Of a stretch of 27,300 nucleotides of DNA, positions 23,631-27,300 are shown piece by piece. Positions within the stretch are counted from its first letter, which is position 1, and each line of letters opens with the position of its first letter. The position numbers and the translations under genes are program-made. The notes below the pieces were generated by a model that worked only from the letters and a program-made list of their open reading frames with translations, did no database searches and was not told the origin of the DNA. Source of the DNA: an uncultured Collinsella sp. (lineage in GTDB: Bacteria; Actinomycetota; Coriobacteriia; Coriobacteriales; Coriobacteriaceae); NCBI GenBank assembly GCA_902493835.1, contig CABURG010000006.1, positions 1 through 27,300 of the forward strand. Reading direction: 5' to 3'.

Positions 23631-23862
23631 CGAGGTCAAATACTTTTCCCGAGAAGTGAACGACCGTTTTTGGACCCTCGAAGCATCGACATTTTCTGAC
23701 GCCAAAACCGCAAGATTTGGCTGCCAAAACCGCAGGAAATTGCATCTCAAAAGTGTCGATGCTTCGGGGATCCGTTTTTACTCGTTCACTTCTCGGGAAA
23801 AGTATTAGACCTCGATTTACAGGCCGCTCAATGTGACAAAGGGGCCGTCCTTTTGTCACATT
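23631..23862. repeat. palindromic bracket element, copy B
   Basis: The outer arms 23631-23663 and 23782-23814 are inverted repeats with one mismatch in 33. The inner arms 23679-23695 and 23749-23766 (CGAAGCATCG core) enclose a loop with a direct repeat, GCCAAAACCGCA, at 23701-23712 and 23723-23734. The right flank carries the hairpin AATGTGACAAA/TTTGTCACATT (23830-23862), which abuts the ABC transporter stop codon and may act as its 3' end. The core is inverted relative to copy A while the right flank is not. Confidence 0.8.
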
Positions 23863-26800
23863 ATTCGGAGCGCAAGGCCTCCACGGGATCCTTCCTGGAC
23901 GCGCTGCGGGCCGGCAGCAGGCCAGCGACGACCGTCAACAGCACCGAAATTGCAATGAGCGCCAATGCATCCTGCATGGGCAGGCTCATCAGGTTGGGGA
24001 CCTGTTTGGCCGCAAGTGCCCAAGCGTTGACCGGGAAACTCACAAGCACCACGACGACAATGGCAAAGATGCCGGCAATGAGGCCCTCAATAAAGGTCTC
24101 GGCGTTGAACACGTTTGCCACGTTGCGCTTCGACGCGCCAATCGCACGCAGAATGCCAATCTCCTTTTTGCGCTCCAGCACGCTGATATACGTGATGATG
24201 CCGATCATGATGGAGCTCACCACCAGGCTGATACTCACGAATGCGATGAGCACCAAGCTGATGGTGTTCACAATGTCGGTCACCGAACCCATAATGATGC
24301 CCATGTAGTCGGTGTACGTAATTGCCCGATCATCGTGGCCAGCGGCTTTGACCTGCTTGTTGTACGCATCGATGTGATCGAGTACGCGCTCCTTGGCCTC
24401 AAAGTCGCGCGGGAAAATCTTAACCGAGATGGGGTCTGCCTCATCCGCATAGCCCAACGTGGTCAGATTGTTGTCGTAGGTGAGCTTCGACGCCTTGGCA
24501 TAGCTCATCATGAGCGAACTCAGGTCCTCGGCGTCCATGTTGAAGTGAATGGCATTGGCAAAGGCACTCGCATCCACGCGCATGGCGCTCGCCAGGTTGG
24601 CAAAACTCGATGACATCTGCGTCGCCATCTGACCCATGAGCCCCGCCGCGCCCGCCTTGAGCTGAGCTGACACCGTTGTCGCAATCTGGTCGCTGACTGT
24701 CTTGGTCACCTGGTCCATTGCCTGCTGCAGATACGGAGCCAGCTGCTTTTGGACATAGTCGGTCATCGCCTGCTGGAGACGCTCTGCCAGGGCATCGCCG
24801 CCGAGGGCCTTGAGCTGGGACAGGATTTGCTGCGCCGCGGCATCATGCTCAAGATACGTCGAGAATGCGGCAGCGAGCTTTGACGCGTTCTTAAGATCTT
24901 CGGGTGACAGGGCCTTAAACTGCTCCGACTGCACAAAGCCCGTGAACAGCTGATTGGCAAGCGTTCCCACCTGCTGCATTTGCTCGGGTGTGAGTTCCAG
25001 ACCGTCAAAGATGCCCGAGAAATCGGGGGCTGGCGCCTTAGACATGATGTCGCTGAAGTCGATGTCCTTGCCTACGCCCGAAAGGTCGATATCCAACCCG
25101 GACAAGTCGAGACCCGACAGGTCCATACCGCCGGCCGCACCCGAGAGCGCAGACGCATCGAACGAAAACGCGTTCTTCAGCGCCGCCTCGTCCACACTGA
25201 ACATGCTGCCTAGATCAACTCCTTGTTTGGCCTCGCCCTGCAGTTCATCGAAAGACTTGCCCGTAAAGACATCCGTCTCAGGATGAGCAAGTTGCTCCTT
25301 CACAATCTGCGAATCGGCAGCGCGCTCCATAAGCTGACGAGTCAGCGCATGCGTATAGGCAATACCCGGAGACAACGCACTCGCATTGGCTGTCTCGTTA
25401 GGTCGCACCACGCCCACAATACGCACGTCAATACCGTCGGCAACCTTGGCCGTCATAAAGTCGGCGTCGCCAGACATGTCAGTCCACATGCCGGTCTCTT
25501 CGTTTTTGCGATACGCATCAGCCGGCGACAGCACCTTAAACGTGGTAGACAGCGCATCGTCGTAGGTAAAGTCGGCGGCGGACTCGGGCGTCTCAATCTT
25601 GCCGTCGGCCGCCATGGCGCTGTTGACCAGGTCGTTGAGCTCATCGATATCCAGCACACCGATGCTATAGAGCGTATAGTCGCCCACCGTGCCGCGGCTC
25701 GAAAGCACCATCACGGCTTCGTTGGCAGACGTGGGCCAATGACCGGCGACGACATCGTACTGGCTGTCGAGCAGGCTCTGGTCGTCAATCATCTCGTTAA
25801 AGACCGAGGTTCCCATGGATTCCATGCTCACCGTTGCCGCCGAGCTCGCACCTCCGCTCATGGCCTCGGTCATGGCATTGGGAACAAGTCGAACCGGCTT
25901 CTCGTCACCCTTACCCGCACGATAGACAACCGGCGATACACCGTAGCCGTACTGAATGGCGTTGACCTCTTTATCGATGCCGTCGCCACCGGCATCGAGC
26001 CATGCCTTAAAGCTCGTCATGTCGTTGGACTTAACGCTCGCAAACATATCCTTTACGGCCGTGACCACGGGAATCTTATCGGTTCCCTTAGCCTTGCCGC
26101 CGACACTGTCGTCGGACGAATCCACGCTTTCAGACGAGCCATCATCCGCGGCCCCCTGTCCGCCCATCATGGACGACAGGTCGTAGTCCTGCTTGGAAAT
26201 CGTAAGCGGGTAACTCGAGAGCGTGTCCTCCTCGACCTTTTTGATGTAATTGTTCACGCCATTGGACAGCGCCAGAATCGCCGCGATACCGATAATGCCA
26301 ATCGAGCCCGCAAAGGCAGTCATGGCCGTGCGGCCCTTCTTGGTCATGAGGTTTCGGGCAGAAAGCCCCAGCGCCGTCACAAAGCTCATCGAGGTTTTGC
26401 GCGTAGGCTTTGCCTCGCGACGCGCGGCCTTGGCAACATCGAAGGGATCGGAATCGTCGGTGATCTTGCCGTCCGCCAGATTGACGATACGCGTGGCGTA
26501 CTGATACGCCAGCTCGGGATTGTGCGTGACCATGATAACCAGGCGGTCGCGCGCAACGTCTTTGAGCAAATCCATAACCTGTACGGATGTCGTTGAATCC
26601 AAAGCGCCGGTCGGCTCGTCGGCCAGCACAATCTCGGGATCATTGATCAGAGCACGGGCGATGGCCACGCGCTGCATCTGCCCGCCCGAAAGCTGGCTCG
26701 GGCGCTTGTTAACGTGCTCGCCCAGGCCGACTTTCTCCAACGCCTCGCGCGCACGTTGGCGGCGCTCGGCATGCCCCACGCCCGTGAGCGTGAGCGCCAA

Positions 26801-27115
26801 CTCCACGTTTTCCAAAATGGTCTGATGCGGAATGAGGTTATAGCTTTGGAACACAAAGCCGATGCGGTTGTTGCGATAGGCATCCCAATCGCGATCGTGA
26901 AAGTCCTTGGTCGAGATGCCGTCGATGAGCAGGTCGCCGGAATCGAAATGATCAAGTCCACCGATAACGTTGAGCATCGTGGTTTTACCCGAGCCCGAGG
27001 GGCCCAGAATGGCCACGAACTCGTTATCCCGAAAAGACAGGCTTACGTTGTCGAGCGCCACCTGCGTAAACGACTGCGTAGTGTACCTTTTGCAAATTCC
27101 TTTGAGCTCCAGCAT
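23861..27115 (-). CDS. MacB/FtsX-type ABC transporter with fused ATPase and large extracellular domain
   Basis: A 1084-residue fused transporter. Residues 1-220 form the ATPase: Walker A GPSGSGKTT (38-46), signature LSGGQ (142-146), Walker B EIVLADE (161-167) and His198. A linker leads to TM1 (about 264-285), then an extracellular region of over 600 residues, and three closing helices with the FtsX-like LERKKEIGILRAIGASK between them. The ectodomain contains a DLSGLDLSGLDIDLSG stretch and Gln-rich helices. MacB-type systems move or extrude envelope substrates by mechanotransmission, not classic import; the cargo is unknown. The frame is open to 27256, but the ATG at 27115 with GGGAGAGG upstream is chosen. 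Insertion-sequence DNA begins about 66 bases upstream. Confidence 0.85.
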   Translation of the reverse strand: MLELKGICKRYTTQSFTQVALDNVSLSFRDNEFVAILGPSGSGKTTMLNVIGGLDHFDSGDLLIDGISTKDFHDRDWDAYRNNRIGFVFQSYNLIPHQTILENVELALTLTGVGHAERRQRAREALEKVGLGEHVNKRPSQLSGGQMQRVAIARALINDPEIVLADEPTGALDSTTSVQVMDLLKDVARDRLVIMVTHNPELAYQYATRIVNLADGKITDDSDPFDVAKAARREAKPTRKTSMSFVTALGLSARNLMTKKGRTAMTAFAGSIGIIGIAAILALSNGVNNYIKKVEEDTLSSYPLTISKQDYDLSSMMGGQGAADDGSSESVDSSDDSVGGKAKGTDKIPVVTAVKDMFASVKSNDMTSFKAWLDAGGDGIDKEVNAIQYGYGVSPVVYRAGKGDEKPVRLVPNAMTEAMSGGASSAATVSMESMGTSVFNEMIDDQSLLDSQYDVVAGHWPTSANEAVMVLSSRGTVGDYTLYSIGVLDIDELNDLVNSAMAADGKIETPESAADFTYDDALSTTFKVLSPADAYRKNEETGMWTDMSGDADFMTAKVADGIDVRIVGVVRPNETANASALSPGIAYTHALTRQLMERAADSQIVKEQLAHPETDVFTGKSFDELQGEAKQGVDLGSMFSVDEAALKNAFSFDASALSGAAGGMDLSGLDLSGLDIDLSGVGKDIDFSDIMSKAPAPDFSGIFDGLELTPEQMQQVGTLANQLFTGFVQSEQFKALSPEDLKNASKLAAAFSTYLEHDAAAQQILSQLKALGGDALAERLQQAMTDYVQKQLAPYLQQAMDQVTKTVSDQIATTVSAQLKAGAAGLMGQMATQMSSSFANLASAMRVDASAFANAIHFNMDAEDLSSLMMSYAKASKLTYDNNLTTLGYADEADPISVKIFPRDFEAKERVLDHIDAYNKQVKAAGHDDRAITYTDYMGIIMGSVTDIVNTISLVLIAFVSISLVVSSIMIGIITYISVLERKKEIGILRAIGASKRNVANVFNAETFIEGLIAGIFAIVVVVLVSFPVNAWALAAKQVPNLMSLPMQDALALIAISVLLTVVAGLLPARSASRKDPVEALRSE

Positions 27116-27180
27116 GGACGGCAACCTCTCCCGCGCGGACACCCTGCCCGCTCTCCCCCGCCGTTCGTATTCGACGCGTT

Positions 27181-27207
27181 TGGGGGTGCGGACGATTTCT
27201 TGGACCG
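27181..27207. mobile_element. possible terminal end of the IS3-type element
   Basis: The transposase stop at 27211 is followed within 30 bases by TGGGGGTGCGGACGATTTCT reading from 27181. Starting with TG, this would suit an IS3-family terminal repeat. The partner end is outside the window, so the boundary is only a guess. Confidence 0.3.
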
Positions 27208-27210
27208 CGC

Positions 27211-27300
27211 CTAGGCGTATCCAAGCTTCCTGCGGTACTCCATCGGGCTCAGCCACCCGAGGGACTTCTTGATCCGCTCCTCACGATAGTACACGAGGTA
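27211..27300 (-). CDS. IS3-family transposase, C-terminal end only
   Basis: The last 29 codons of a transposase that starts beyond the right edge. The translated end has YLVYYREERIKKSLGWLSP followed by MEYRRKLGYA, the conserved finish of the IS3/IS150-type rve integrase domain (YxxYYNxxRIxxxLxxLSPxEYR). The element would catalyse insertion-sequence movement. It lies immediately upstream of the ABC transporter gene in the same orientation, so readthrough from the insertion sequence could drive the transporter. Completeness cannot be judged from 90 bases. Confidence 0.75.
   Translation of the reverse strand, partial: YLVYYREERIKKSLGWLSPMEYRRKLGYA

Overview
The window looks like chromosomal DNA of a gut Coriobacteriia-type actinobacterium, most likely Collinsella or a close relative. 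This rests on high-GC coding sequence, Gram-positive style ribosome binding sites, the gene families present, and intergenic spaces full of short palindromic repeats. The genus is an inference from recall; no database search was run.

Layout. 1-1477 (+): the 3' part of an ABC-2 type permease, then an EamA-family transporter. 1493-4746 (-): an EFR1-type flavodoxin/ferredoxin protein, a ClC-family channel/transporter, a LOG-family nucleotide hydrolase and a small potassium channel. 4816-4899: a repeat cluster ahead of a + strand receptor kinase. 4992-11447: two related hybrid histidine kinases facing each other. In one (4992-7796) the solute-binding sensors are fused to the kinase. In the other the binding protein is a separate lipoprotein translationally coupled to the kinase (10578-11447, 8389-10581). 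A NimA-like flavin-binding protein lies between them. 11592-14921: a MalY/PatB-type aminotransferase and TrmO (-), then an XRE-zinc ribbon-TipAS regulator and a glutaredoxin (+). 14922-15755 is repeat-rich and essentially gene-free. A small ribbon-helix-helix gene and a tRNA-dihydrouridine synthase follow.

17490-23630 is the most interesting region. It is a self-contained cassette: a deiminase of the agmatine deiminase superfamily, an ornithine/putrescine-type carbamoyltransferase and an OFA-like MFS transporter in one - strand operon, plus a divergent TetR regulator and a second, paralogous MFS transporter. Shared TACCGTTCGGTA-like operator candidates lie in both promoter regions. The layout resembles a deiminase-carbamoyltransferase energy pathway (guanidino compound to ureido compound to amine plus carbamoyl phosphate). 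However, both enzymes have unusual active-site motifs, no carbamate kinase is present, and the transporters are not the usual APC antiporter, so the substrate may not be agmatine. The cassette is bracketed by two copies of a ~230-bp palindromic element in direct orientation, whose cores are inverted relative to each other.

The window ends with a 1084-residue MacB/FtsX-type ABC transporter (-) and, at the right edge, the 3' end of an IS3-family transposase. I saw no tRNA, rRNA or CRISPR array.
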